Assembly (NCBI GenBank): GCA_902363515.1
Contig: CABJAN010000032.1
Coordinates: 1-30,799 of the forward strand
Direction: 5' to 3'
Length of the DNA stretch: 30,799 bases
DNA from: Bacillota bacterium
GTDB lineage: Bacteria > Bacillota > Clostridia > Lachnospirales > Lachnospiraceae
Made by a program: the position numbers and the translations under genes. Each line of letters opens with the position of its first letter. Position 1 is the stretch's first letter. Shown here piece after piece: positions 7,764-16,195 of this stretch. Under the pieces are notes generated by a model that did no database searches, was not told where the DNA came from, and saw nothing but the letters and a program-made list of their open reading frames with translations.

Positions 7764-9107
7764 ATGGGTAAATATTTTGGAACAGATGGTTTTCGCGGAG
7801 AAGCAAATGTAGATTTAACGGTAGAACATGCTTTTAAAGTAGGACGCTTTTTGGGCTGGTATTTCGGAAAGGAACATAAAGCAAGAATCGTCATCGGAAA
7901 AGATACCAGAAGGAGCAGTTATATGTTTGAATATTCGCTGGTGGCAGGTCTTACTGCATCAGGAGCGGACGTTTATCTGCTTCACGTAACCACAACACCA
8001 AGTGTATCCTATGTGGTGCGTACAGAAGATTTTGACTGCGGTATTATGATTTCTGCAAGTCATAATCCTTTTTATGACAACGGAATTAAAATCATTAACG
8101 GAAACGGACAGAAGATGGAAGCTGCTGTAGAAGAGCAGATTGAGGCATATATTGATGGCAAAACAGAGGAGCTGCCTCTTGCAAAAAAAGAAAATATCGG
8201 ACGTACCGTAGACTTTTCAGCAGGAAGAAACCGTTATATTGGTTATCTGATTTCCATACCTACCAGAGCATTTAAAAACGTAAGAGTGGGATTAGACTGT
8301 TCTAACGGAAGCGCCTCCGCTATTGCTAAGAGTGTATTTGACGCCCTGGGCGCTAAAACTTATGTGATTCATAATGAGCCAAATGGTGTGAATATTAATA
8401 CAAATTGTGGTTCTACTCACATTGAAGAGCTGAAACGATTTGTAAAAGAAAATCATCTGGACGTTGGATTTGCCTATGATGGAGATGCAGACCGTTGTAT
8501 TGCTGTAGATGATCAGGGAGAAGAAGTAAACGGTGACCTGATTATGTATGTATGTGGTAAATACATGAAGGAATGCGGAAAGCTGAATAATAATACCATT
8601 GTAACTACTGTAATGTCTAACCTGGGATTATATAAGGCATGTGACAGAGAAGGAATTTCCTATGAGAAAACAGCAGTAGGAGATAAATACGTGTGTGAAA
8701 ATATGATGGCTAATGGTCACTCCATTGGCGGAGAGCAGTCCGGTCACATTATTTTTGCAAAACATGCCACTACAGGAGATGGTATTCTTACTTCTCTGAA
8801 ACTGATGGAAGTGATTATTGAGAAGAAAATGCCACTTAGTACACTGACAAAAGAAGTGAAGATTTATCCGCAGGTTCTGAAAAATGTGAGAGTTCTGGAT
8901 AAAAAGGCTGCCAGAGAGAATGAGAAAGTAGTAGAGGCTGTGAAACAGGTGGAGGAAGCTCTTGGAAATGACGGAAGAATTCTGGTTCGGGAAAGCGGAA
9001 CAGAACCACTTATCCGCGTTATGGTAGAGGCTGCCACCGATGAAATCTGTGAGCACTATGTGAATCAGGTTCTTGAGGTGATAGAGGCAGAACATCTCAT
9101 GGCATAA
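7764..9107 (+). CDS. glmM: Phosphoglucosamine mutase
   Basis: GlmM interconverts glucosamine-6-phosphate and glucosamine-1-phosphate, a step towards UDP-GlcNAc for peptidoglycan. From ATG 7764 (AAGGAG at 7752-7757) the protein is 447 aa, the usual GlmM length. The N-terminus is MGKYFGTDGFRG. The catalytic phosphoserine is Ser99 in ISASHNP, the Mg-binding DGDADR starts at Asp239, and the phosphate-binding RESGTE is at 409-414. An in-frame start at 7680 would add 28 residues absent from the family and has no ribosome binding site. The following TPR lipoprotein gene is 30 nt away. Confidence 0.95.
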   Translation: MGKYFGTDGFRGEANVDLTVEHAFKVGRFLGWYFGKEHKARIVIGKDTRRSSYMFEYSLVAGLTASGADVYLLHVTTTPSVSYVVRTEDFDCGIMISASHNPFYDNGIKIINGNGQKMEAAVEEQIEAYIDGKTEELPLAKKENIGRTVDFSAGRNRYIGYLISIPTRAFKNVRVGLDCSNGSASAIAKSVFDALGAKTYVIHNEPNGVNINTNCGSTHIEELKRFVKENHLDVGFAYDGDADRCIAVDDQGEEVNGDLIMYVCGKYMKECGKLNNNTIVTTVMSNLGLYKACDREGISYEKTAVGDKYVCENMMANGHSIGGEQSGHIIFAKHATTGDGILTSLKLMEVIIEKKMPLSTLTKEVKIYPQVLKNVRVLDKKAARENEKVVEAVKQVEEALGNDGRILVRESGTEPLIRVMVEAATDEICEHYVNQVLEVIEAEHLMA

Positions 9108-9137
9108 ATATTGTGACAGAGAGAAGAGGGAAAACAG

Positions 9138-10172
9138 GTGAAGAAAACTGTATATGTAGCTATTGCCGCAGCTCTTTGCCTGCTGGCCGGCTGTAAAGAG
9201 AAAGAACTTACAGAATATGAAAAAGGTATGGAAAAGCTGGAACAGCAAAAGTATGAAAAGGCTGTAAGACACTTTGAAAATGCCATTGAAAAAGGGGACA
9301 GTACGGAACTGGCCTGGCGGGGAATCGGCATTGCCAGAACAGAGCAGGGGGCTTATGAGAAAGCAGAGGAAGCCTTTACAACAGCTCTTGAGGTGAGTGA
9401 AAAGAAGCAAAAAGCCCTGAAAAGAGACTTATCGCTTTATCTGGCAGATGTACAGTATCGTCAGGAGGATTACAGCAGTTGTATTGAAACCTGTGATAAG
9501 CTTCTGGAAACAGGGAAGACAGAGGATGCTTATTTTCTAAGAGGAAGCGCTTATCTTCAGAGAAGCGAATATAAAAAAGCAGAGAAGGATTTTCAAAAAG
9601 TACTTTCAAACTCCAAAGATTACCAGGATTATCTGGATATTTACCTGGTATACCAGGCATGTGATTTGAATGCAGATGGAGCAGAATATCTGGAAGACGG
9701 TTTGAAGCTGAAAGGCAGTTCCCCGGAAGATTTTTATCAGAGGGGGCGGATCTATTATTATCTCTCTGAATATAAAAATGCAGAGAAAGAGATGAAAAAA
9801 GCCAGAGAAAAAGGCTATGACCAGGCAACAGTATATCTGGGAAAGATTTATGCGGAAAACCAGGAATTTGATAAGGCTATAACCATGTATGAAGAGTGCC
9901 TGGAAATAGAAGGTCTGGAGGCAGAAGGCTACAATGGACTGGCTGTCTGCGCTGCCTCAGAAGGAGACTATGAAAAGGCGCTTTCCTGCATAGAGAAAGG
10001 ACTGAAGCAGGATGACTGGGAAATGAACCAGGTACTCTTGTTTAACCAAATCGTGTTTTATGAAAAATCCATGGATTTTTCATCTGCACGAGAAAAAGTC
10101 ACAGCCTATCTGGAGATGTACCCAGGGGATAAGGATGCTGTAAGGGAAGGGTATTTTTTGGAAACCAGGTAA
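9138..10172 (+). CDS. Tetratricopeptide-repeat lipoprotein
   Basis: A 344-aa secreted lipoprotein. The GTG start at 9138 lies 7 nt after AGAGGG. A signal peptide (Lys-Lys then AIAAALCLLAGC) puts the lipidated cysteine at residue 19. The rest is almost entirely tandem helix pairs of the TPR type, about seven repeats with the usual Ala/Gly/Tyr/Ala pattern (such as YEKAVRHFENAIEKGD and YKKAEKDFQKVL). It should sit on the outer face of the membrane as a protein-interaction scaffold. It is probably co-transcribed with glmM, which may hint at an envelope role, but no partner is visible. Confidence 0.85.
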   Translation: MKKTVYVAIAAALCLLAGCKEKELTEYEKGMEKLEQQKYEKAVRHFENAIEKGDSTELAWRGIGIARTEQGAYEKAEEAFTTALEVSEKKQKALKRDLSLYLADVQYRQEDYSSCIETCDKLLETGKTEDAYFLRGSAYLQRSEYKKAEKDFQKVLSNSKDYQDYLDIYLVYQACDLNADGAEYLEDGLKLKGSSPEDFYQRGRIYYYLSEYKNAEKEMKKAREKGYDQATVYLGKIYAENQEFDKAITMYEECLEIEGLEAEGYNGLAVCAASEGDYEKALSCIEKGLKQDDWEMNQVLLFNQIVFYEKSMDFSSAREKVTAYLEMYPGDKDAVREGYFLETR

Positions 10173-10187
10173 AAGTGATAGCAAAGC

Positions 10188-10236
10188 AAAAACCAGAAAT
10201 CGGATACTAAAATAGCATCCGATTTCTGGTTTTTTT
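10188..10236. terminator. Bidirectional terminator between the TPR gene and the GH85 gene
   Basis: An 18-bp perfect stem (10188-10205 with 10217-10234) is flanked by A residues on the left and a T run on the right. It can therefore end transcription from both sides. It lies between two convergent genes. Confidence 0.9.
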
Positions 10237-10241
10237 GTGTT

Positions 10242-13061
10242 TTACTGTGCCAGAGGTGTTTCAGAACCATATACCTGAACTTCGTAGATACGTGCTGCGC
10301 TATCAGAGCCCTGGGTAGGTTTTACAACAGACAGTTTCACATATCTTGCGTTTACAGGTGCAAAGGTATCTAAGGTTGTTCCGGCTGTGTTCTTTGTTAT
10401 ATTTACAACAGGTGTATATTCTGCACCGTCTGTACTTACTGAGATGGTGTAGGCTTTTGTATTCATATCAGCGCCTTCACCGCCGGCTTCTGCATGAGAG
10501 ATGCCAACCTGGCTTACGGTTGTTTCTGCTCCTAAGTCAATGGTGAGTTCATGAGGTGCAGTACCGGTAGCGCACCATTTCTTCTTCACATCCCCATCCA
10601 CAGCAAAAGGAGGAGCTTCGTTTTCATTTACATAGGCAGTAGCTTCTGTGGCTTTTTCCTGAGAAAGAAGGGTAAGTTCTGCATCTTTTGCCAGGTCATC
10701 TGTCACAAGAATACATCCTGTGTAGGTTTTTTCGTCTTCTCCGGATTTGTTTTTCGCTGTCACGGTTACGTCATAAACACCAGCTTTATCGTAAGTAACG
10801 GTAACAGATTCGCCATCTGCAGATTCCTGACTGGAGCCTGGAAGTGTCCAGGAAACCTCTTCAGTGTTCTGAGAAGAACTGCTTTCAAAGGTAACGCTGC
10901 TTCCGGTGCCGATTAAAGTCTGGGAGGCTTTCAATCCGGCTTTTGGCAGGCTGTTATCCGGCCATTCTGCTTTTACAGATGCTTCTTTGCCAGCTTTTAG
11001 TGTGTTTGTTACAGGAACTACCGTAAAGGTGGACTGATTGGTTTCATCTGTTCTTGGAAGGGTGTTAATATAGAAACATTCTGTATTGGAAACACCCAGA
11101 AGGGAACGGGGTTTGTCCTCATTAATACGGTAAACTTCATAGTAGGAAGCCTTTTCGTCACTTTCCCAGGACAGGCGGAAGCCGGCATACATGCCGTCTT
11201 CGTCAAATTCTGCATCATCCACAGAAACATTAGAAACCGTTGCGGTCTTTTCTTCTTCTGCAGTCATGGAAATATTTCCGAAGAAGAACTGATAATGGCT
11301 GTCCTCTTCTGCAGCAGTCATTTCATAGGAAATACGGCGGATATTTTTGCCTTCCAGCTTGGAAAGGTCATAAGTTACAGTTGTCCAGTCGGTACCTACT
11401 TTTTTGTCACCTTTCAGGGTTTCTGTGGAACCGTCATCCAGTGTAAGAACAGCATTTAAGGATGTTTCTGTGGTTGCCTTGGCAGTTGTGGTGAAGGTGG
11501 TGGATTTTTCCACAGGCAGGTCTGCGCTGTACAGATGAATCACTGAGGAATCATCTTTTCCCATATTTCCAAGGAGCTTCAGAGAGCTTCCCCCATACCA
11601 TGCATTTCCTACATCAAAGTAAGCGGTTAATTTGTTTTCACCCTCATGGTCCATCATCCAGCGGTAAGTAGGAAGGATGTCGCCAATGCTTCGGTTATTC
11701 CAGTCTAAGGTGGAAATCTGTTCTCCGTTTTTAAAGAAACTATAGCCGCTTCCTGTATTGAAATTGGTTACAAAAGGAAGAGAAGTAATAGCAGATTTTT
11801 CAACTGCATAGGTAGATACACCATGCCACTGGGTATCGGAAGCATATTCAATGTCTGCTGAAGGGTCCTGTTTGCTGTTGACCCAGAGGTTGTTTTCCTT
11901 TTTATGGAAATCATCTAAATTCTGAGCAGAAGTATAAGCCCAGTTTGGACAATACAGACCAAGAGAAGTATGGGTGCTGTTGTCACTGGATTCAAACAAA
12001 TCCCAGCGGATGGGGGTCATATAACCGTCTGCCTGGATATCCACGCCGGCAAATACCTGATAAGGATCAAGTCCCAGTTCTTCTGCTTTTTTGGCAGATG
12101 CCTTAATAAGTTCCTCAGATGCCAGTTCATCCTCTGTCCACCAGAAATTCAGGAACATTTCATCTGCTACTGCATTGCCTTCTTCATCTGACAGGAACAT
12201 GGAGTTTTTATCAGTTAATGCATTCTGCCAGTCCATTTTACCTTCGGAAGTCATGGAATCATAGTAAATGACACGAAGTTCTGGTGCCTGGGATTTCATA
12301 TATTTGATAAATTCCTGCATTTTCTGAGCATGTTCAGGAGAAAGAGGTTCTTCTTCGGAGCCTTCGGTTTCCTGGTTAATAAACCATCCGTCAAAGCCAT
12401 AAGTCTTGGCTACTTCAATAAGCTTATCAGCCAGAGGGAAGGTACCGTCAGATTCCTGTTTCAGGAAAGGGTTGAGCCATTCCATTTTTCCACCGGCAAC
12501 ATCCTGTGGAAAGAATACTGTACCAATCACAGGAACACCATTCTTATGTCCTAAATCGGTAACATCCGGACTTGGGGGAACAATAAGGCCTTCTCCTGAA
12601 GAACCGCCCCAGTATACCAGTTCATCTACGTATTGCCAGTAGGTGAAGATATTACAATCTACCTTATTCAGACCATGGGGCGCATTGCCGCTGGTGCTGG
12701 AATTCATAATGGAAATTGCCATAACTTCGGTATCTTTATTCTGAGTGCTGTTTACAGGTGTAAGGTTTTCCTTGTCCACTCTTTGGGCGAGGGGAACGGT
12801 ACTGATATTGTAAGCCAGATCCGGGTCTTCTTCTGGATTCCACTCTAAGAGCTGTTCCGGGAACCAGTAGGAGGATTCCGGCTGATTGTTCATTACCATT
12901 TCCTTGGCTTCATTTTCTTCTGTAACCTGATATTTAGCGCTGGATTTGTCAGCTTTTGTGTCTGAGGAAGCAGAGCCACCCTGGCAGGCAGTAAGACCTG
13001 CGGTCATCAAAAGTGACATGCCAATGGCAGCAGGTTTGTATAAAGATTGCTTTCTTTTCAT
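10242..13061 (-). CDS. GH85 endo-beta-N-acetylglucosaminidase lipoprotein
   Basis: A 939-aa surface enzyme predicted to cleave the chitobiose core of N-linked glycans. The signal peptide ends in LTAC, with lipid anchor Cys26. A GH85 catalytic region follows (about 90-520). DGWFINQETEG holds the family's Asn-x-Glu pair as Asn229 and Glu231, the latter being the expected acid/base; in this family the substrate acetamido group acts as nucleophile. After a beta-sandwich segment (about 520-610) come a fibronectin-like stretch, a PKD-like domain (about 700-785, with SVTVTYDKAGVYDVTVTA) and a C-terminal F5/8-type (CBM32-like) domain (about 790-935). AAGGAGAGG precedes the start. It has no transporter or other glycosidase beside it and is flanked by a terminator. 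The role in host or dietary glycoprotein use is inferred. Confidence 0.92.
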   Translation of the reverse strand: MKRKQSLYKPAAIGMSLLMTAGLTACQGGSASSDTKADKSSAKYQVTEENEAKEMVMNNQPESSYWFPEQLLEWNPEEDPDLAYNISTVPLAQRVDKENLTPVNSTQNKDTEVMAISIMNSSTSGNAPHGLNKVDCNIFTYWQYVDELVYWGGSSGEGLIVPPSPDVTDLGHKNGVPVIGTVFFPQDVAGGKMEWLNPFLKQESDGTFPLADKLIEVAKTYGFDGWFINQETEGSEEEPLSPEHAQKMQEFIKYMKSQAPELRVIYYDSMTSEGKMDWQNALTDKNSMFLSDEEGNAVADEMFLNFWWTEDELASEELIKASAKKAEELGLDPYQVFAGVDIQADGYMTPIRWDLFESSDNSTHTSLGLYCPNWAYTSAQNLDDFHKKENNLWVNSKQDPSADIEYASDTQWHGVSTYAVEKSAITSLPFVTNFNTGSGYSFFKNGEQISTLDWNNRSIGDILPTYRWMMDHEGENKLTAYFDVGNAWYGGSSLKLLGNMGKDDSSVIHLYSADLPVEKSTTFTTTAKATTETSLNAVLTLDDGSTETLKGDKKVGTDWTTVTYDLSKLEGKNIRRISYEMTAAEEDSHYQFFFGNISMTAEEEKTATVSNVSVDDAEFDEDGMYAGFRLSWESDEKASYYEVYRINEDKPRSLLGVSNTECFYINTLPRTDETNQSTFTVVPVTNTLKAGKEASVKAEWPDNSLPKAGLKASQTLIGTGSSVTFESSSSQNTEEVSWTLPGSSQESADGESVTVTYDKAGVYDVTVTAKNKSGEDEKTYTGCILVTDDLAKDAELTLLSQEKATEATAYVNENEAPPFAVDGDVKKKWCATGTAPHELTIDLGAETTVSQVGISHAEAGGEGADMNTKAYTISVSTDGAEYTPVVNITKNTAGTTLDTFAPVNARYVKLSVVKPTQGSDSAARIYEVQVYGSETPLAQ

Positions 13062-13126
13062 GTTGCCTCTCCTTTTCTTTCTTTTGTTACTCCGGAGTTT
13101 TGAATGACTTTACTATACTATAAAAC

Positions 13127-13155
13127 TTGACAGGAAAATAGTGGAAAGATACTAG
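13127..13155 (+). promoter_or_regulatory. Candidate promoter for hflX
   Basis: A perfect TTGACA (13127-13132) is followed after 17 bp by TACTAG (13150-13155), a weak -10 match. An alternative -10 GATACT at 13148 would give a short 15-bp spacer. It would yield a leader of about 110 nt for hflX. I found no convincing promoter for the leftward GH85 gene in the same gap. Confidence 0.35.
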
Positions 13156-13272
13156 ATTTTCTGTAGGAATTCTACAAAGAAGAATCGGTGTTTTGAAATT
13201 CCGTGAGAATGGGGCTTGCCTTGCCATGGAGAAGGAAGTATCATAAAGAAAGAACAAGAAGAGGAGAGAAAT

Positions 13273-14523
13273 ATGGAGTTATACGAATTTAAAGAAGAGC
13301 AGGAACGGGTGATTCTGGTTGGGGTTCAGACCAGAGACGGAGATGATACGCTGGATTCCCTGGAAGAGCTAAAAGATTTGGTGAAAACAGCAGGAGCAGA
13401 GGCTGTTGGCATGGTCGTACAGAGCAGGGAGAGCATCCATCCCGGCTACTATGTGGGAACAGGAAAACTGGAAGAAATCCGTATGATGGCAAGAGCTTAT
13501 GATGCCACCGGAATTGTCTGTGATGATGAATTATCACCCTCTCAGATGAACAATCTGGAAAGAGAGCTGGAACTAAAAATCATGGACAGAACCATGGTGA
13601 TTTTGGATATTTTTGCAGCCAGAGCCCGCACCAGTGAAGGAAAGATTCAGGTAGAACTGGCGCAGCTTCGGTATCGTTCCTCACGTTTAACCGGTCTTGG
13701 AACATCCATGTCCCGTCTGGGAGGAGGAATCGGAACCAGAGGTCCCGGCGAAAAGAAACTGGAAATGGACCGCCGCTTAATTAAGGTGCGGATTTCCCAG
13801 TTAAAAAAAGAGCTTGAGCAGGTAAAACGTCACAGAGAACTTCTTCGTGAGGGAAGAAGCAGGGAAAACATTATGACAGCAGCCATTGTAGGCTACACCA
13901 ATGCAGGAAAATCCACCTTGCTTAACACTTTGACAGATGCGCAGGTTCTGGAAGAGGACAAACTCTTTGCAACCCTGGACCCCACTACCAGAATTTTGGA
14001 ACTGCCGGGCAAACAGAGACTTTACCTTACGGATACCGTAGGCTTTATCCGAAAACTGCCACATCATTTAATTGAGGCGTTTAAGAGTACGCTGGAAGAG
14101 GCAAAATATGCGGATTTTATCATTCACGTAGTAGATGCTTCCAATCCACAGCGGGATGAGCAGATGTATGTGGTATATGAGACTCTGAAAGAGCTGGAAG
14201 TAGGGGATAAGAAGATTGTTACCTTGTTTAATAAACAGGATAAAGTTCTGGAGCCGGAGATATTCCGGGATTTTAAGGCAGACTATGTGCTGAAGACAGC
14301 AGTAAAAACAGGGGAAGGACTGGAGGAATTGAAAGAAGTTCTGGAGAAGGTTATTACAGAAGACCAGATTTATCTGGAGCGGACTCTTGGATATCATGAA
14401 ACAGGACAGATTCAAATGATTCGCAAATATGGACAGTTGTTATCAGAGGAATACACTGCTGAGGGCATTGAAATCAAGGCAAAAGTGCCAGGGAATATTT
14501 ACGGGAAAATTGGCGGAAAGTAA
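13273..14523 (+). CDS. hflX: GTPase HflX
   Basis: HflX is a ribosome-associated GTPase that splits stalled 70S ribosomes during stress such as heat or antibiotic exposure. From ATG 13273 (GAGGAG at 13261) the protein is 416 aa. The N-terminal nucleotide-binding domain holds SIHPGYYVGTGKLEEI. A glycine-rich linker (LGGGIGTRGPGEKKLE) and coiled-coil lead to the G-domain: P-loop GYTNAGKST (207-215), DTVGFIRKLPHHLIEAF and NKQDKV. A longer reading from 13216 has no ribosome binding site. It stands alone between two terminators. Confidence 0.95.
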   Translation: MELYEFKEEQERVILVGVQTRDGDDTLDSLEELKDLVKTAGAEAVGMVVQSRESIHPGYYVGTGKLEEIRMMARAYDATGIVCDDELSPSQMNNLERELELKIMDRTMVILDIFAARARTSEGKIQVELAQLRYRSSRLTGLGTSMSRLGGGIGTRGPGEKKLEMDRRLIKVRISQLKKELEQVKRHRELLREGRSRENIMTAAIVGYTNAGKSTLLNTLTDAQVLEEDKLFATLDPTTRILELPGKQRLYLTDTVGFIRKLPHHLIEAFKSTLEEAKYADFIIHVVDASNPQRDEQMYVVYETLKELEVGDKKIVTLFNKQDKVLEPEIFRDFKADYVLKTAVKTGEGLEELKEVLEKVITEDQIYLERTLGYHETGQIQMIRKYGQLLSEEYTAEGIEIKAKVPGNIYGKIGGK

Positions 14524-14530
14524 AAAATGG

Positions 14531-14588
14531 AATCTCCCATGGAAAATCAGGTGTTCAAACACTGATTTTCCATGGGAGATTCTTTTTT
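14531..14588. terminator. Long bidirectional terminator between hflX and argG
   Basis: A perfect stem of about 20 bp (14531-14550 with 14562-14581) carries extra pairing inside the loop (GTGTT/ACAC). It has a T run on the right and an A-rich left flank, so it serves the convergent hflX and argG transcripts. Confidence 0.92.
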
Positions 14589-14593
14589 TAGAA

Positions 14594-15820
14594 TTAGTTC
14601 TGTTTTTTCTCTGCCTCAGCCAGCATCATTGCACGAACTTTTAATGGAAGTCCGAACAGGGTGATGAATCCGTCTGCATCATGGTGGTCATATAAATCAC
14701 CGGTTGTAAAGGAAGCCAGGGATTCGTTGTACAGACTGTATGGAGAAGTGGTTCCTGCTTTAATAATATTTCCTTTGTAAAGCTTGAATTTTACTTCACC
14801 AGTTACATACTGCTGAGTAGATTCCACAAATGCCTGAAGGGCTTCACGAAGTGGTGTGAACCATTTTCCTTCGTATACCACCTGAGCAAACTGGCTTCCC
14901 AGTTTTTTCTTCATTTCCATGGTGTCGCGGTCTAATACCAGCTCTTCCAGCTGTGCGTGAGCTTCCATAAGAATAGTTCCGCCTGGTGTTTCATATACAC
15001 CACGGGATTTCATACCAACCACACGGTTTTCTACAATATCAATGATACCGATTCCATTTTCACCGCCCAGACGGTTCAGTTCTGTAATGATTTCAGAAAC
15101 TTTCATTTCTTTTCCGTTTAAGGTTTTTGGAACACCTGCCTCAAAAGTAATGCTAACCTCTGTTTCAGCATCTGGCGCTTTCTGAGGTGGTACACTTAAC
15201 ACTAATACATGGTCATAATTTGGAGCCTCTGCCGGGTTTTCCAGTTCCAGACCTTCGTGGCTGATGTGCCAGAGGTTCCGGTCGCGGCTGTAGCTGTGGC
15301 TTGCATCAAATGGAAGATGGATGCCATGGGATTCACAGAAGGCAATTTCATCCTCACGAGACTGCATGGTCCAGATATCAGTCATACGCCATGGAGCAAT
15401 AATTTTAATATCAGGAGCCAGGGCCTTGATTCCAAGCTCAAAACGAATCTGGTCATTGCCTTTTCCGGTAGCGCCATGGCAGATAGCAACTGCATTTTCT
15501 TTTCTTGCGATTTCTACCAGACGTTTTGCAATGACAGGACGTGCCATGGAAGTACCAAGAAGATACTTATTCTCATAAACAGCGCCAGCCTGTACACATG
15601 GAACAATGTATTCGTCACAAAATTCATCTACCACATCTTCAATGTATAATTTAGCAGCGCCGGATAATGCAGCACGTTCAGCCAGTCCATCTAATTCAGC
15701 GCCCTGACCGCAGTTAATGCAGCAGCAGATAACATCATAATTGAAATTTTCCTTTAACCATGGAATTAAAGCTGTGGTATCAAGACCACCGGAATATGCT
15801 AAAACAACTTTTTCTTTCAT
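14594..15820 (-). CDS. argG: Argininosuccinate synthase
   Basis: ArgG joins citrulline and aspartate, with ATP, to argininosuccinate, the penultimate step of arginine synthesis. The 408-aa protein has the N-type ATP loop AYSGGLDTT at residues 8-16. The conserved ATGKGNDQIRFELG and citrulline/aspartate-binding segments follow (YENKYLLGTSMARP). AGGAGG lies 9 nt upstream. The gene is divergent from argCJBD and shares their control region. The usual partner argH does not follow; a terminator does. Confidence 0.97.
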   Translation of the reverse strand: MKEKVVLAYSGGLDTTALIPWLKENFNYDVICCCINCGQGAELDGLAERAALSGAAKLYIEDVVDEFCDEYIVPCVQAGAVYENKYLLGTSMARPVIAKRLVEIARKENAVAICHGATGKGNDQIRFELGIKALAPDIKIIAPWRMTDIWTMQSREDEIAFCESHGIHLPFDASHSYSRDRNLWHISHEGLELENPAEAPNYDHVLVLSVPPQKAPDAETEVSITFEAGVPKTLNGKEMKVSEIITELNRLGGENGIGIIDIVENRVVGMKSRGVYETPGGTILMEAHAQLEELVLDRDTMEMKKKLGSQFAQVVYEGKWFTPLREALQAFVESTQQYVTGEVKFKLYKGNIIKAGTTSPYSLYNESLASFTTGDLYDHHDADGFITLFGLPLKVRAMMLAEAEKKQN

Positions 15821-15853
15821 CCTTAAAATCCTCCTGAACTTTTCTGTATCATT

Positions 15854-15875
15854 CAGCCGGTCAGGCTGTTTTTTT
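15854..15875. promoter_or_regulatory. Short hairpin in the argG leader
   Basis: CAGCC and GGCTG (15854-15868) form a 5-bp stem beside a run of seven T on the plus strand. It lies in the predicted leader of argG, where the RNA would show an A tract followed by the hairpin. As a rightward terminator it could block antisense transcription coming out of argG. The effect is uncertain. Confidence 0.35.
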
Positions 15876-15885
15876 CACTAAAGGT

Positions 15886-15914
15886 ACTATACAACAATTA
15901 TCATAATTATGCAA
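15886..15914 (-). promoter_or_regulatory. Promoter of argG
   Basis: On the reverse strand TTGCAT (15909-15914) and TATAGT (15886-15891) are 17 bp apart. The predicted start is near 15879, giving a leader of about 58 nt. The -35 is the same hexamer as in the argC promoter. Confidence 0.75.
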
Positions 15915-15936
15915 TAGGGAAAATGAAATAATTTCA
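15902..15936. promoter_or_regulatory. ARG-box-like palindromes at the argG promoter
   Basis: A perfect 10-bp palindrome, CATAATTATG (15902-15911), overlaps the argG -35. A 13-bp palindrome, TGAAATAATTTCA (15924-15936), lies just upstream. Both resemble the Bacillus-type ArgR site (TGAAT-N4-ATTCA) and are about 24 bp apart. ArgR binding is inferred from similarity and gene context. Confidence 0.5.
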
Positions 15937-16030
15937 AAAAAGTTTTAGGAATGTCGTATCAAAGTACAATTTAATAAGGAAACAACAGAGTGAGAAAGAA
16001 AAATAAAAGGAAAAAAATAGAAAAAGATGC

Positions 16031-16059
16031 TTGCATAATACAGAATTGAGATGTATAAT
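16031..16059 (+). promoter_or_regulatory. Promoter of argCJBD
   Basis: TTGCAT (16031-16036) and a perfect TATAAT (16054-16059) are 17 bp apart. The predicted start near 16066 leaves a leader of about 130 nt to argC. Confidence 0.8.
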
Positions 16060-16090
16060 TATTCAAAAATAAATAATGAATATGCATAAT
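16052..16090. promoter_or_regulatory. Tandem ARG-box-like operators at the argC promoter
   Basis: TGTATAATTATTCA (16052-16065) differs from TGAAT-N4-ATTCA in one position and covers the -10. A weaker copy, TGAATATGCATAAT (16077-16090), lies 25 bp further on, around the early transcribed region. Two ARG boxes spaced like this are what a hexameric ArgR typically uses. The protein is not encoded in the window. Confidence 0.6.
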
Positions 16091-16195
16091 AACGGTATGG
16101 GGATACTTCTTGCACAGGAAGAAAAAGTGGAGTATGATGTGCAATAGAAGGAACAACATACTGGAAATAAAAGAAAAAAGACCAGGAGGAGAGAT

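Noticed and set aside
8628..9410. A 260-codon leftward ORF opposite glmM and the TPR gene
   Set aside because: It is a shadow of two well-supported genes, rich in Phe, Ser, Cys and His as expected from antisense of purine-rich coding DNA, and spans both genes and their gap.
13076..13130. A leftward promoter for the GH85 gene at the overlapping TATAGT copies near 13110-13121
   Set aside because: Neither TATAGT has an acceptable -35 hexamer 16-18 bp upstream on the reverse strand.
15209..15649. A 146-codon rightward ORF opposite argG
   Set aside because: It lies entirely within the highly conserved argG gene on the other strand and has no start signal.
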